From the NCBI GenBank assembly GCA_023423995.1, contig JAFAEL010000262.1:1-36086 (forward strand): a stretch of DNA of 36,086 nucleotides, written 5' to 3'. Under the pieces are notes generated by a model that saw nothing but the letters and a program-made list of their open reading frames with translations, ran no database searches and was not told where the DNA came from. This document shows positions 7,956 through 16,120 of this stretch, in pieces; positions within the stretch are counted from its first letter, which is position 1; every line of letters begins with the position of its first letter. The position numbers were made by a program, and so were the translations under genes. Origin of the DNA: Pseudomonadota bacterium (lineage in GTDB: Bacteria; Pseudomonadota; Alphaproteobacteria; Rhizobiales; Beijerinckiaceae).

Positions 7956-9326
7956 ATGTCGGCGCGCGTGCTTGTGGTGGATGACATCCCCACAAACGTG
8001 AAACTGCTCGAGACAAAGCTGTCGGCCGAGTATTTCGACGTCCTCACCGCTTCCAACGGGCCGGACGCGCTGGCCATCTGCGAGCAGGGGCTCTGCGACC
8101 TCGTCCTGCTCGACGTGATGATGCCGGACATGGACGGGTTCGAGGTGTGCCGTCGGCTGAAGAACTCGCCGACGACTGCGCACCTGCCGGTCGTCATGGT
8201 CACGGCCCTCGACCAGCCGAGCGACCGCCTGAAGGGGCTGGATGCCGGCGCCGACGACTTCCTGACCAAGCCCGTAGACGACACTGCCCTGTTCGCGCGG
8301 GTGCGCAGCCTCGTCCGCCTGAAGGCGGTCACGGACGAGCTCCGGGCGCGACTCATGGCGTCCCGCCACGGCTTCGGAGACCCGCTGGCGACCGCGACGG
8401 CGGAAACCGGGCAGAACGGCCGGGTGCTCCTCGTCGACGATCGCCCGAGCTCCTACGAACGGCTCTCGGCCGCCCTCTCGCAGTATCACCGCGTCGAGGT
8501 GGAGGCAGATCCGCAGGCAGCCATGATCCGGGCCGCGGAGAACGAGTTCGACATCGTCCTCATCAGCCTCGACCTCCAGGGTTTCGACGGGCTTCGGCTC
8601 TGCAGCCAGCTTCGCTCGCTCGAACGGACCCGGCATGTCGCGGTCGTGCTCATCGCCGACATGGACGACCGGTCGAAGGTCCTGCGTGGCCTCGACATCG
8701 GGGCGCATGACTTCCTGGTGCGGCCGGTCGACCGGAACGAGCTCGTCGCGCGCGTGCGCACGCAGGTGCGCCGGAAGCGCTTTGCGGAACGCCTGCGGGA
8801 CGGCGTGCAGCACTCCATGGATGCCGCGATCACGGACGCCCTGACGGGGCTCCATAACCGGCGCTACCTCGACGTTCGCCTCGCTAACCTGTTCGAGGAT
8901 TCCGCCAAGCGGGGCGCCAGCCTTGCCGTGCTGCTGCTCGATATCGACCGTTTCAAATCCATCAATGATCGCTTCGGCCACGACGCTGGCGACGAGGTGC
9001 TGCGCGAATTCGCAACCCGGATCCGCACCCTGACGCGCGGAGTCGACCTCGTGGCCCGGTACGGGGGCGAGGAGATGGTCGTCGTCGTGCCTGAAGCGTC
9101 GCTCGATGAAGCCCGCTTCGTTGCGGAGCGGATCCGGGAGCGGGTCGGCTCGACGCCTTTCGGCTTCGCGGACAAGACCAGGACGCTCGATGTCACGGTC
9201 TCGATTGGGGTGGCGGCGCGCCAGCCCTCGGACACCAGCGCACAGGACCTTCTGAAGCGCGCCGATCTTGCTCTCTACCGTGCGAAGGACCAGGGCCGGA
9301 ACCGGGTGATCGCCGCCGCCGCCTGA
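7956..9326 (+). CDS. pleD: Diguanylate cyclase response regulator PleD
   Basis: PleD makes cyclic di-GMP when its first receiver domain is phosphorylated, which drives polar development in alphaproteobacteria. The 456-residue protein has the order REC1-REC2-GGDEF. REC1 has the acceptor Asp53 in LVLLDVMMPDMDG. In REC2 the aligned acceptor position is Ser (IVLIS then LDLQGFDG), so it is a dimerisation pseudo-receiver, as in Caulobacter. The cyclase domain has the active site GGEEM and an RxxD product-inhibition site (RGVD) five residues before it. A strong AGGAGAGG ribosome site precedes ATG 7956. Confidence 0.96.
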   Translation: MSARVLVVDDIPTNVKLLETKLSAEYFDVLTASNGPDALAICEQGLCDLVLLDVMMPDMDGFEVCRRLKNSPTTAHLPVVMVTALDQPSDRLKGLDAGADDFLTKPVDDTALFARVRSLVRLKAVTDELRARLMASRHGFGDPLATATAETGQNGRVLLVDDRPSSYERLSAALSQYHRVEVEADPQAAMIRAAENEFDIVLISLDLQGFDGLRLCSQLRSLERTRHVAVVLIADMDDRSKVLRGLDIGAHDFLVRPVDRNELVARVRTQVRRKRFAERLRDGVQHSMDAAITDALTGLHNRRYLDVRLANLFEDSAKRGASLAVLLLDIDRFKSINDRFGHDAGDEVLREFATRIRTLTRGVDLVARYGGEEMVVVVPEASLDEARFVAERIRERVGSTPFGFADKTRTLDVTVSIGVAARQPSDTSAQDLLKRADLALYRAKDQGRNRVIAAAA

Positions 9327-9373
9327 GGCCGCAATGGAAGGGCAGGGCAAGGATTTAACCTTGACAAGCGTTT

Positions 9374-9392
9374 AACGGCGTCGCTCGCCGTT
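9374..9392 (+). terminator. Hairpin downstream of pleD, candidate terminator
   Basis: A perfect 7-bp stem (AACGGCG / CGCCGTT) with a 5-base loop starts 48 bases after the pleD stop and is followed by a loosely T-rich stretch (catgtattggttt). The weak T-tract makes an intrinsic terminator plausible but not certain. Confidence 0.4.
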
Positions 9393-9511
9393 CATGTATT
9401 GGTTTCGCGCAGGGCCGGCTGTACTTTCCTGACGTACCGGCGGCGCCCTGGCGCCGCCTGAAACGCCCTCTGACTCTCAGGTCCGCCGCATCTCCTGGGT
9501 TTCGAGGGCTA

Positions 9512-9561
9512 GGCCGGCTCGGGAGCGGTACCAGCCTCCTCATCGCCGCTCCCGGCCGGCC
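9512..9561. terminator. Long GC-rich hairpin just past the 3' end of the 9573-10202 gene
   Basis: The left arm at 9512-9528 and right arm at 9546-9561 pair almost completely, with one bulged T and GGCCGG and GGGAGCGG blocks in the stem. It lies 12 bases past the stop of the leftward hypothetical gene and between convergent genes. Neither side has a good T-tract, so a role in termination or mRNA 3' protection is inferred. Confidence 0.4.
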
Positions 9562-9572
9562 ACCTTTCTGCT

Positions 9573-10202
9573 TCAGGGCCGCTTGGCGAGGCTGCCAGCG
9601 TCGCCAAGGTTCTCCTCCAGCGTGCCCGAGGCGGCGGGCGGCGCGGGTTCGCTGGCCGTTGTCGGTGTGTCGCGACGGGTCAGTGCAAAGCATCCGATAT
9701 CGGTAGCGCCGATCATCGAGCTCCTGCTGTCATCGGCCAGGAGCGCCGGAGAATGGCTCAGGCGCCACCTGTCGATCTCCTCGATGTCGTCGCGAGTGAC
9801 GATTCCGAACACCGCCCCGCGAGAGTTGCCGCGAGATCGGAGAAACGGGAAGCGGCCGGAATCGTCGTAGGCGAACACCGCCACGACGGTGAGACCATCC
9901 ACCTTCTCCGGGCGCTGAAGGGCGAAATAGTTCATCCCCTCATCCATCTGGAAGGTGAGGCTGCTCACCGCATTCCGGCGGATCAGGACCTTGATGATTT
10001 CCGCTGCCCGGGGAGGGCCGTCGCATTCCAGTTCACGGCGCACCAGGGCCGCGAAATCGAACCGACCCTCGGCATCGAAGCAGCGCAGCCGCTCGGAGGC
10101 ACTCGGAATCAGCTGGCACGCACCGCCCGCATCCGAGGCCGATGCAGAACCTGCGTGCAGGCAGACGCTGAGGGCCAGTGCCCAAGCCGACCACGCCCGC
10201 AT
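9573..10202 (-). CDS. Secreted hypothetical protein with a CxxI...RLxCFD motif
   Basis: I do not recognise a named family. The 209-residue protein has a clear signal peptide (MRAWSAWALALSVCLHAGSA, cleavage probably near residue 22). Right after it comes ACQLIPSASERLRCFDAEG, a cysteine pair pattern (C-x3-I...RL-x-CxD) found at the start of many small periplasmic proteins, including the VasI-type group. The C-terminal 30 residues are Pro/Ala/Thr-rich and probably disordered. GGGAG lies about 6 bases before ATG 10202. It is separated by 60 bases from the next leftward gene, so cotranscription is possible. Confidence 0.75.
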   Translation of the reverse strand: MRAWSAWALALSVCLHAGSASASDAGGACQLIPSASERLRCFDAEGRFDFAALVRRELECDGPPRAAEIIKVLIRRNAVSSLTFQMDEGMNYFALQRPEKVDGLTVVAVFAYDDSGRFPFLRSRGNSRGAVFGIVTRDDIEEIDRWRLSHSPALLADDSRSSMIGATDIGCFALTRRDTPTTASEPAPPAASGTLEENLGDAGSLAKRP

Positions 10203-10262
10203 GCCGCTCCCGCCGTTCCGCTGCCGCGAAGTGTAATGCGGGCAGCGTCGGCTTTCACGACC

Positions 10263-10538
10263 TCACTTCGAAGGGGCTTCCGCCTTGGCGGCGGGTGGCG
10301 CTTCCTTCGTGATCGCATCGACGGTCGCCAGGGCGAGTTCGCGCAGGGCCTCCACCGGGATCGGAACCCCGACGCGCTGGTCGCCCGAGGCAGTGTGGAA
10401 CCATACGACCGCGATGCGGTCGTGCTTCGAGACGGCGATGTCCCGGCTGCAGAGCGGCAGGTGGAACAGCCCGGAGCCGTCGAGCATGATCTCGCTCGGC
10501 GTTGCCTCGGCCGGTCGTCCGTTCAGGGAATCTGACAT
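10263..10538 (-). CDS. Small hypothetical protein (91 residues)
   Basis: I do not recognise a family. The protein is soluble, with a beta-rich middle (DRIAVVWFHTASGDQRVGVPI), a short helix (EALRELALATVDAI) and an Ala/Lys/Pro-rich tail. No cysteine pair other than a lone Cys30, and no signal peptide or membrane segment, is present. An AGGA ribosome site lies 8 bases before ATG 10538, and the codon use resembles its neighbours, so it is likely a real gene. It lies downstream of the rpmG terminator and so is probably transcribed separately. Confidence 0.7.
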   Translation of the reverse strand: MSDSLNGRPAEATPSEIMLDGSGLFHLPLCSRDIAVSKHDRIAVVWFHTASGDQRVGVPIPVEALRELALATVDAITKEAPPAAKAEAPSK

Positions 10539-10585
10539 GGCTCAGTCCTGTCGGCGCGCCATGACGCGCGGCGTATCGAGAGCCT

Positions 10586-10613
10586 AAAACAGAAAAGCGC
10601 CCGAATGGGCGCC
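10586..10613 (-). terminator. Intrinsic terminator of rpmG
   Basis: On the minus strand a GCGCCC-ATTC-GGGCGC hairpin (10597-10612) is followed by CTTTTCTGTTTT. It starts 32 bases beyond the rpmG stop. The perfect 6-bp GC stem, tetraloop and T-rich tract make it the clearest intrinsic terminator in the window. Confidence 0.85.
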
Positions 10614-10644
10614 TTTCAGCTGGATGAGACCGGAAAGCCCGATC

Positions 10645-10812
10645 TCACTTGATCTTGGTTTCCTTGAACTCGACGTGCTTCTTCGCGACGGGATCGTACT
10701 TCTTCATCGCGAGCTTGTCGGTCATCGTCCGCGAGTTCTTCTTGGTGACGTAGAAGTAGCCCGTATCCGCGGTCGAAACGAGCTTCACCTTGATGGTGAC
10801 GGCCTTGGCCAT
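10645..10812 (-). CDS. rpmG: 50S ribosomal protein L33
   Basis: L33 is a small protein near the ribosomal E site. The 55-residue protein begins [18 protein letters not shown] and contains [11 protein letters not shown] and the [18 protein letters not shown] end typical of alphaproteobacterial L33. It is the zinc-free (C-minus) form, since there is no CxxC pair. ATG 10812 is chosen over an in-frame ATG 51 bases upstream because GGAG lies 6 bases before it and the family starts here. It has its own terminator and is separated by 115 bases from the upstream Nudix gene, so it is probably monocistronic. Confidence 0.97.
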   Translation of the reverse strand: MAKAVTIKVKLVSTADTGYFYVTKKNSRTMTDKLAMKKYDPVAKKHVEFKETKIK

Positions 10813-10927
10813 GACGATCTCCTGAGTGGGGTAGCGCACGCCCAAAGCGGCGCAGCCGGCCAAGCCGGCGCAAATCGTGGTTCCTCCTCGCCGAAATGGG
10901 CGCGAAGGTCAAGGATGACAATGCGAT

Positions 10928-11686
10928 TCAGGCCGCGCTCAGCAATTCGCGGACGAAGCGCTTCTGCCGCTCGTAATAGAAGGGCACGGGCAGGTCGTGG
11001 CCGAAGCCCTCCTCGGCGCGCCGCTCGAGCTCTTCCAGCATCACGACGGTGATCGGCGGCAGGTCGAGCTTCATCGCCTCCTCGACCTCCACCCAGACCA
11101 GCTCGACGAGTTCCTTGTCCGGCCCGATGAAGCCGGGATCTTCCAGGAGAATCGCCTCGCGGTCGATGGCGAAGAAGCGGGTATCGAAGCGTTTCGGCCG
11201 GCGCGGGGGCGTGATCGCCCGGCCGATGAACTGCACGGCGGCGAGATCCGGCAGGACTCCCTTCTCGAAGAACGGCGCCCAGGAGCCCGAGGCAGGGCCG
11301 GCCGGCATGGAATCGGCCTTGCGGCCGATCATCAGGCCCGTCTCCTCGTAGGTCTCGCGGATGGCCGTGAGGGCAAGGGCACGCCCGCGCGATTGCGACG
11401 GCCGGACGGTCCTGGCGATCAGCGCCGCCTCGACCGCTGCTTCGAGCGCCCCCATCGCGGGCATCTTGCGGTCGTCCGACTCGATCCTGCCGCCCGGGAA
11501 CACGAACTTGCCCGGCATGAACTTGTGGCCGTGATGGCGCTTGCCCATCAGGACCTTGGGGCTCGAGCCTCGACGATCGATGATGATGAGCGTGGCGGCG
11601 TCCTTCGGCCTCTGGTTGGGCCAGCGTCGCTCCCGTGCGACGCTCGACACATACTCGGTTAGCCGCTCAGCGTGACCGTCGCTCAC
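10928..11686 (-). CDS. Nudix hydrolase (NUDT19-like, interrupted Nudix box)
   Basis: Nudix enzymes hydrolyse nucleoside diphosphates linked to another moiety; the closely related NUDT19-type group acts on CoA-like compounds. The 252-residue protein has PGKFVFPGGRIE at 58-69 and RETYEETGL at 110-118, so the two halves of the Nudix box are separated by an insert of about 40 residues, as in the NUDT19/NUDT7-like group. It starts with GTG 11686 and overlaps the end of the DUF983 gene by 20 bases. The context rnr-DUF983-Nudix-rpmG is conserved in Rhizobiales. The substrate is unknown. Confidence 0.9.
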   Translation of the reverse strand: MSDGHAERLTEYVSSVARERRWPNQRPKDAATLIIIDRRGSSPKVLMGKRHHGHKFMPGKFVFPGGRIESDDRKMPAMGALEAAVEAALIARTVRPSQSRGRALALTAIRETYEETGLMIGRKADSMPAGPASGSWAPFFEKGVLPDLAAVQFIGRAITPPRRPKRFDTRFFAIDREAILLEDPGFIGPDKELVELVWVEVEEAMKLDLPPITVVMLEELERRAEEGFGHDLPVPFYYERQKRFVRELLSAA

Positions 11687-12122
11687 TCTCGTCTCCTGCC
11701 CGGCTCCGGATCTCCGCGGCCGATCCCGGCCGCCCGAAGCCGTGCATCCCTAAACCGTATTGCAGGCCGACGACAGCGCCCTTGATCGGCTGAAGAAGCG
11801 CCAGGCACAGCACGATCGCCAGGGTCGGCCACAGAAGGGCATGCAGCCAGAGGGGCAGGCCCTCGAACCTCATCTCGGACACGTAGATCCCGTAGCCGAG
11901 GAGGTGGCCGACGATGAACATCACGATATAGGGCGGGAAGTCGTCCGCCCGGTGATGGTGGAATTCCTGCCCGCAGGCGGAGCAGGCATGCTCCACCTTC
12001 AGGAACTTGCCGAAGAGGCGTCCTTCCCCGCAGCGGGGGCAACGGCAGTTGAAGCCGCGCCAGACCGCCTGGCCCGTGGTCGGGGCGGCGGCCTCGCCGC
12101 CATAGGCCCGGATCTCGCTCAT
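11667..12122 (-). CDS. DUF983 membrane protein with a zinc ribbon
   Basis: The 151-residue protein belongs to DUF983. Its N-terminal half has a zinc ribbon with Cys28/Cys31 (CPRCGEG) and Cys47/Cys50 (CSACG), followed by FHHHRADDFPPY. Two transmembrane helices follow (about residues 65-85 and 92-113), and the C-terminal tail is soluble and Arg-rich. The function is not established. Its start overlaps the rnr stop by 4 bases and its end overlaps the Nudix start by 20, so all three are one operon. Confidence 0.9.
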   Translation of the reverse strand: MSEIRAYGGEAAAPTTGQAVWRGFNCRCPRCGEGRLFGKFLKVEHACSACGQEFHHHRADDFPPYIVMFIVGHLLGYGIYVSEMRFEGLPLWLHALLWPTLAIVLCLALLQPIKGAVVGLQYGLGMHGFGRPGSAAEIRSRAGDESERRSR

Positions 12123-14419
12123 CCTCTGCCCCGCTTCCGCCTGGTGCTGCCACCCATGTCGACGACGCGCTTCTTAGCGCCGGACGGGCGGGAAGGCTTG
12201 GCCAGGGCGCCGCGGCGCTTCGTCCGGCCCGAACTACCTTCGCTCAGCAACTCGAAACGGAGCGCCCCGGCGATCGGGGCAGCCTCGACCAGCTTCACCT
12301 CGACGGTGTCGCCGAGCCGATAGGTCTCTCCCGTGCGGTCGCCGACGAGCGCATGCTGGCGCTCCTCGTAGCGGTAGTAATCCGCCCCGATGGTCGAGGC
12401 CGGCACGAAGCCGTCTGCACCCGTCTCGGCCAGCTTCACGAAAAGACCCGACTTCGTCACCCCGGAGATGCGTCCCGTAAAGGTCGCACCGATCTGGTCG
12501 GCGAGGTGGAAGGCGATCAGCCGGTCGATCGTGTCGCGCTCTGCCGCCATGGCGCGGCGCTCGGCGGCGGAGATCTCCTCGCCGATCTTCGACAGCTGCT
12601 CAGTCGTCGTGCCCGCCGGAAGGCCGTCATCGCCGAACCCGAAGGCACGGATCAGCGCCCGGTGCACGATCAGGTCGGCGTAGCGCCGGATGGGCGAGGT
12701 GAAATGCGCATAGCGGCGCAGGTTCAGGCCGAAATGGCCGAGATTCTCGGCCGCATAGACGGCCTGCGCCTGGGAGCGCAGCACGACCTCGTTGATGAAC
12801 GGTTCGTGCTCGGAGCCCGCGAAGGCGCGCAGGATGCCGTTGAACAAGGCGGGCTTCAGCGCACCTGCCTTCGGCAGCTTGTGCCCCACGGAAGCGAGCA
12901 CCTCGCCGAGAGCCCGCATCTTCTCGAGCGAAGGCTCGTCGTGGACACGGTAGACGAGGGGAGAGTTCGCCTTCTCCAGCGCCTCGGCAGCAGCGACGTT
13001 CGCGAGGATCATGAACTCCTCGATCAGCCGGTGCGCGTCCAGCCGCTCGGGAACGTGGACGCGCTCCACCTGGCCCTCGGCGTTCAGCACGATCTTGCGC
13101 TCGGGCAGATCCAGGAAGAGCGGTCCGCGCTTGTCCCGCGCCCGGCCGAGGGCCGCGTAGGCGGCCCAGAGCGGCTTCAGGACGGGCTCGAGAAGCGGGC
13201 CGGTGACATCGTCCGGCCGCCCGTCGATCGCGGCCTGGGCCTGCGCATAGGCGAGCTTCGCAGCCGACCGCATCGTGACGCGGTGGAAACTGTGGCGTTT
13301 CTTCCGTCCGTCCGAGCCGATGACCATTTGCACCGCTAGGGCAGGGCGGGCCTCGCCCTGCCGGAGCGAACAGAGATCGTTCGAGATCCGCTCGGGCAGC
13401 ATCGGCACGACGCGGTCGGGGAAGTACACCGAGTTGCCGCGCTTCAGCGCCTCGCGATCCAGCGGGGAGCCGGGTCGGACATAGGCCGCGACATCCGCGA
13501 TGGCGACTGTCAGGACGAAGCCGCCCGGGTTCTCCGGGTCGGTGTCGGGTGCCGCATGCACGGCGTCGTCGTGATCCTTCGCGTCCGGCGGATCGATGGT
13601 GACGAGCGGCAGCTCGCGCCAATCCTCGCGTCCCTTGTGGCCGACCGGTTTCGCGTGCTCGGCCTCCGCCAGGACCTCCGACGGGAAGACATGCGGGATG
13701 TTGTGCGCATGAAGCGCGACGAGGCTCACGGCCTTCTCGGATTTGAGGGAGCCCAGGACCTCGCGGATCTTCGCCTGGGGCAGCCCGAAGCGGCTCGCCC
13801 GGATGAGCGCGCCCGAGACGAGATCGCCGTCATTCGCGCCATTCTGGTCGGCCTCCGCGACCATGACCTCGCGGCCCTGAGCCTTCTTGTCCACCGGCAC
13901 GATCCGGCCGCCGCCAGACGAAAGCGAGCGGAAGACGCCGAGAATGTCGGTGCGCTCCTTCGGCAGGACCTTCACGATCCGGCCGGCATGGGCGCCGTTC
14001 TCGCCCGGCCGCAGGTCGATCCGGACGAGCGCGCGGTCTCCGACGCCCGCGGCACGAACGCCGGGCGGTACCCGCCGTCCGGGAACGATGACGATCCTCG
14101 GCTTCGTGCCGGATGCCTCGTCCCACTCGGCCGGCTCCGCCAGGAGCTCGCCATCGCGATCGCGCCCGGTGATTTCGGCGACGAGCACGGAGGGGAGGGC
14201 GCCGTTGGCGCGCAGCCGCTTGCCGCGGCGGGCCAGCGTGCCGTCGTCCTCCAACTCGCGAAGGGCGTCCTTGAGCCAGATCCGGTCGGCGCTGCCGAGG
14301 TTGAAAGCCCGTGCGATTTCGCGCTTGCCGACCTTGCCGGGCGCGCTCGCGATGAAGGCGGCCAACTCCTCCCGCGAGGGCAGGGGAGTCGGGCCTGTCT
14401 GCTTATGTCGTGATTTCAC
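12119..14419 (-). CDS. rnr: Ribonuclease R
   Basis: RNase R is a processive 3'-5' exoribonuclease that degrades structured RNA and is often cold-induced. The 766-residue protein has an N-terminal helix-turn-helix (about residues 14-70), cold-shock domains, an RNB catalytic domain and a C-terminal S1 domain. The catalytic aspartates lie in DPPDAKDHDD (Asp276, 282, 284, 285), with the same spacing as Asp272, 278, 280 and 281 of E. coli RNase R. A basic tail rich in Lys and Arg ends the protein. The start is GTG 14419; the ribosome site there is weak. It heads the rnr-DUF983-Nudix operon. Confidence 0.96.
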   Translation of the reverse strand: MKSRHKQTGPTPLPSREELAAFIASAPGKVGKREIARAFNLGSADRIWLKDALRELEDDGTLARRGKRLRANGALPSVLVAEITGRDRDGELLAEPAEWDEASGTKPRIVIVPGRRVPPGVRAAGVGDRALVRIDLRPGENGAHAGRIVKVLPKERTDILGVFRSLSSGGGRIVPVDKKAQGREVMVAEADQNGANDGDLVSGALIRASRFGLPQAKIREVLGSLKSEKAVSLVALHAHNIPHVFPSEVLAEAEHAKPVGHKGREDWRELPLVTIDPPDAKDHDDAVHAAPDTDPENPGGFVLTVAIADVAAYVRPGSPLDREALKRGNSVYFPDRVVPMLPERISNDLCSLRQGEARPALAVQMVIGSDGRKKRHSFHRVTMRSAAKLAYAQAQAAIDGRPDDVTGPLLEPVLKPLWAAYAALGRARDKRGPLFLDLPERKIVLNAEGQVERVHVPERLDAHRLIEEFMILANVAAAEALEKANSPLVYRVHDEPSLEKMRALGEVLASVGHKLPKAGALKPALFNGILRAFAGSEHEPFINEVVLRSQAQAVYAAENLGHFGLNLRRYAHFTSPIRRYADLIVHRALIRAFGFGDDGLPAGTTTEQLSKIGEEISAAERRAMAAERDTIDRLIAFHLADQIGATFTGRISGVTKSGLFVKLAETGADGFVPASTIGADYYRYEERQHALVGDRTGETYRLGDTVEVKLVEAAPIAGALRFELLSEGSSGRTKRRGALAKPSRPSGAKKRVVDMGGSTRRKRGRG

Positions 14420-14462
14420 TATGCGCCTGAGATGGCCCGTGCGGCCTCTTGGCGCAAGGTTC

Positions 14463-15638
14463 TCACCTGACCAACTCGCGCATGGCCGAATCCAGCCCTT
14501 CGAGCGTGAGCGGGAACATCCGGTTCGACATGAGCTGGCGGACGAGGCCGATCGACTGCGTGTAGCCCCAGTGGTTCTTCGGCACTGGCGAGAGCCACAC
14601 GGCCCGGTGGAAGTGGCCGAGCAGGCGCTCCATCCAGACTTGCCCGGCCTCCTCGTTCCAGTGCTCGACCGAGCCGCCCGGCATGACGATCTCGTAGGGG
14701 CTCATTGAGGCGTCGCCGACGAAGACCGCGCGATAATCGGACGGATAGGTGCGGATGACGTCGAGCGTCGGGATCACCTCGGAATGCCGGCGGCGGTTGT
14801 CCTTCCACACGCGCTCGTATGGGCAGTTGTGGAAGTAGAAGTGCTCGAAATGCTTGAACTCGAGCCGGGCGGCGGAGAACAGCTCCTCCGCCTTCTCGAT
14901 GTGCCAGTCCATCGAGCCGCCGACATCCAGGAAGAGCAGGACCTTCACGGCATTGCGCCGCTCCGGCCTAAGCTTCACGTCGAGATAGCCCTTGTTGGCC
15001 GTCTCGCGGATGGTGCCGTCGAGGTCCAGTTCCTCGGCCGCGCCCGTGCGGGCAAAGCGGCGCAGGCGCCGCAGGGCGATGCGCATGTTGCGGACGCCGA
15101 GCTCGACAGTGTCGTCGTAGTCCTTGAAGTCCCGCCGGTCCCAGACCTTCACGGCGCGGAAGTTCCGGTTCTTGTCCTGGCCGATCCGGATTCCCTCCGG
15201 GTTGTAGCCGTAGGCGCCGTAGGGCGAGGTGCCGCCGGTCCCGATCCATTTCGAGCCCCCCTGGTGACGGCCTTTCTGCTCCTTCAGGCGCTCCTTCAGG
15301 GTCTCGAGGAGCTTGTCCCAGCCCATCGCCTCGATCTGCTTCTTCTCCTCTTCGGTGAGGTACTTCTCGGCGATCTTCCGGAGCCATTCCTCGGGAATCT
15401 CGGCCTTCTCGAGCGCGCCCGCGAGCGTCTCGATTCCCTTGAAGACGTGGCCGAACACGCGGTCGAACTTGTCGAGGTTGCGCTCGTCCTTCACCAGGCA
15501 GGCGCGGGCCAGATAGTAGAACTCGTCGACCCGCTTCTCGGCGAGGTCGCGATCGAGCGCTTCCATCAAGGTCAGGTACTCGCGCAGGGTGACGGGCACC
15601 TTGGCCGCGCGCAGCTCCGTGAAGAAGTTGAGGAACAT
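14463..15638 (-). CDS. VWA domain-containing CoxE-like protein
   Basis: The 391-residue protein is a CoxE-type von Willebrand factor A protein. Such proteins usually work with a MoxR-type AAA+ ATPase in maturing or inserting metal centres or in remodelling. It has a helical N-terminal region, a charged linker with KGRHQGGSKWIGTGGTSPYG, and a C-terminal VWA domain. The MIDAS motif is DVGGS (residues 238-242) rather than the common DxSxS, a variant I recall from this subfamily. ATG 15638 is preferred over GTG 15644 because AAGG lies at a suitable distance before it. No MoxR-type gene is adjacent within the window. Confidence 0.88.
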   Translation of the reverse strand: MFLNFFTELRAAKVPVTLREYLTLMEALDRDLAEKRVDEFYYLARACLVKDERNLDKFDRVFGHVFKGIETLAGALEKAEIPEEWLRKIAEKYLTEEEKKQIEAMGWDKLLETLKERLKEQKGRHQGGSKWIGTGGTSPYGAYGYNPEGIRIGQDKNRNFRAVKVWDRRDFKDYDDTVELGVRNMRIALRRLRRFARTGAAEELDLDGTIRETANKGYLDVKLRPERRNAVKVLLFLDVGGSMDWHIEKAEELFSAARLEFKHFEHFYFHNCPYERVWKDNRRRHSEVIPTLDVIRTYPSDYRAVFVGDASMSPYEIVMPGGSVEHWNEEAGQVWMERLLGHFHRAVWLSPVPKNHWGYTQSIGLVRQLMSNRMFPLTLEGLDSAMRELVR

Positions 15639-15750
15639 GAGCACCTTCTAGTGCGGGCCGGGTGCGGGCTCAATTCCGCTCCAGGCGCCACAGGATGACA
15701 AGGCGAGGTTCGCCACGGTAAGAGCGGTCAATTCTCCAGCCGGGTTCCCG

Positions 15751-16110
15751 ATGAAAGCGCGCGTCACCGTTACCCTCAAGTCAGGCGTTCTCGATCCGCA
15801 AGGCAAGGCGATCGAAGGCGCGCTGACCTCGCTCGGCATCCGGGGCGTGCTCGGCGTGCGCCAGGGCAAGGTCTTCGACATCGAGCTCGCCACCGACGAT
15901 CCGGCCGAGGCGGAGCCATTGCTCCGGGAGGCCTGCGAGAGGCTTCTCGCCAACACCGTGATCGAGAATTTCCGTTACGAGCTCGAAGGCGCCGAGGCCA
16001 AGAACGGCAAGAAGCGAGGGCGCGATGGCGTCCCGGCAACGCTTTCCGCCGAGGACCCGACGGTCGAGGCGGCGGAGGATGCCGAGATGCCGATCGAAGG
16101 ACATCCGTGA
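15751..16110 (+). CDS. purS: Phosphoribosylformylglycinamidine synthase subunit PurS, with C-terminal extension
   Basis: PurS bridges PurQ and PurL in the multi-subunit FGAM synthase of de novo purine synthesis. The N-terminal 80 residues match the family: KARVTVTLKSGVLDPQGKAI, the LGIRGVLGVRQGKVFDIEL block and the ACERLLANTVIENFRYEL end. At 119 residues it is about 40 longer than usual, and the extra part is charged and low-complexity (EAEDAEMP...). It is followed by purQ after 10 bases. No purL is visible in the window. Confidence 0.95.
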   Translation: MKARVTVTLKSGVLDPQGKAIEGALTSLGIRGVLGVRQGKVFDIELATDDPAEAEPLLREACERLLANTVIENFRYELEGAEAKNGKKRGRDGVPATLSAEDPTVEAAEDAEMPIEGHP

Positions 16111-16120
16111 GGTTCCCGAC

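Larger units (their letters stand above)
9327..9572. other. Non-coding gap with four inverted repeats between convergent genes
   Basis: This gap between pleD and a leftward hypothetical gene has no credible gene. It holds inverted repeats at 9348-9363 (CAAGG/CCTTG), 9374-9392 (7-bp stem), 9439-9458 (GGCGGCGCC/GGCGCCGCC, 2-base loop) and 9512-9561 (about 16-bp stem with one bulge, 17-base loop). They may be transcription terminators, a structured small RNA or repeat debris; the sequence alone does not decide. Confidence 0.5.

Noticed and set aside
9361..9389. TTGACA hexamer as a promoter for a small gene after pleD
   Set aside because: No matching -10 hexamer lies at a 16-19 base spacing and no credible open frame follows.
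12353..13339. Rightward open frame of 328 codons
   Set aside because: It is antisense to the RNB domain of rnr and has no recognisable motif.
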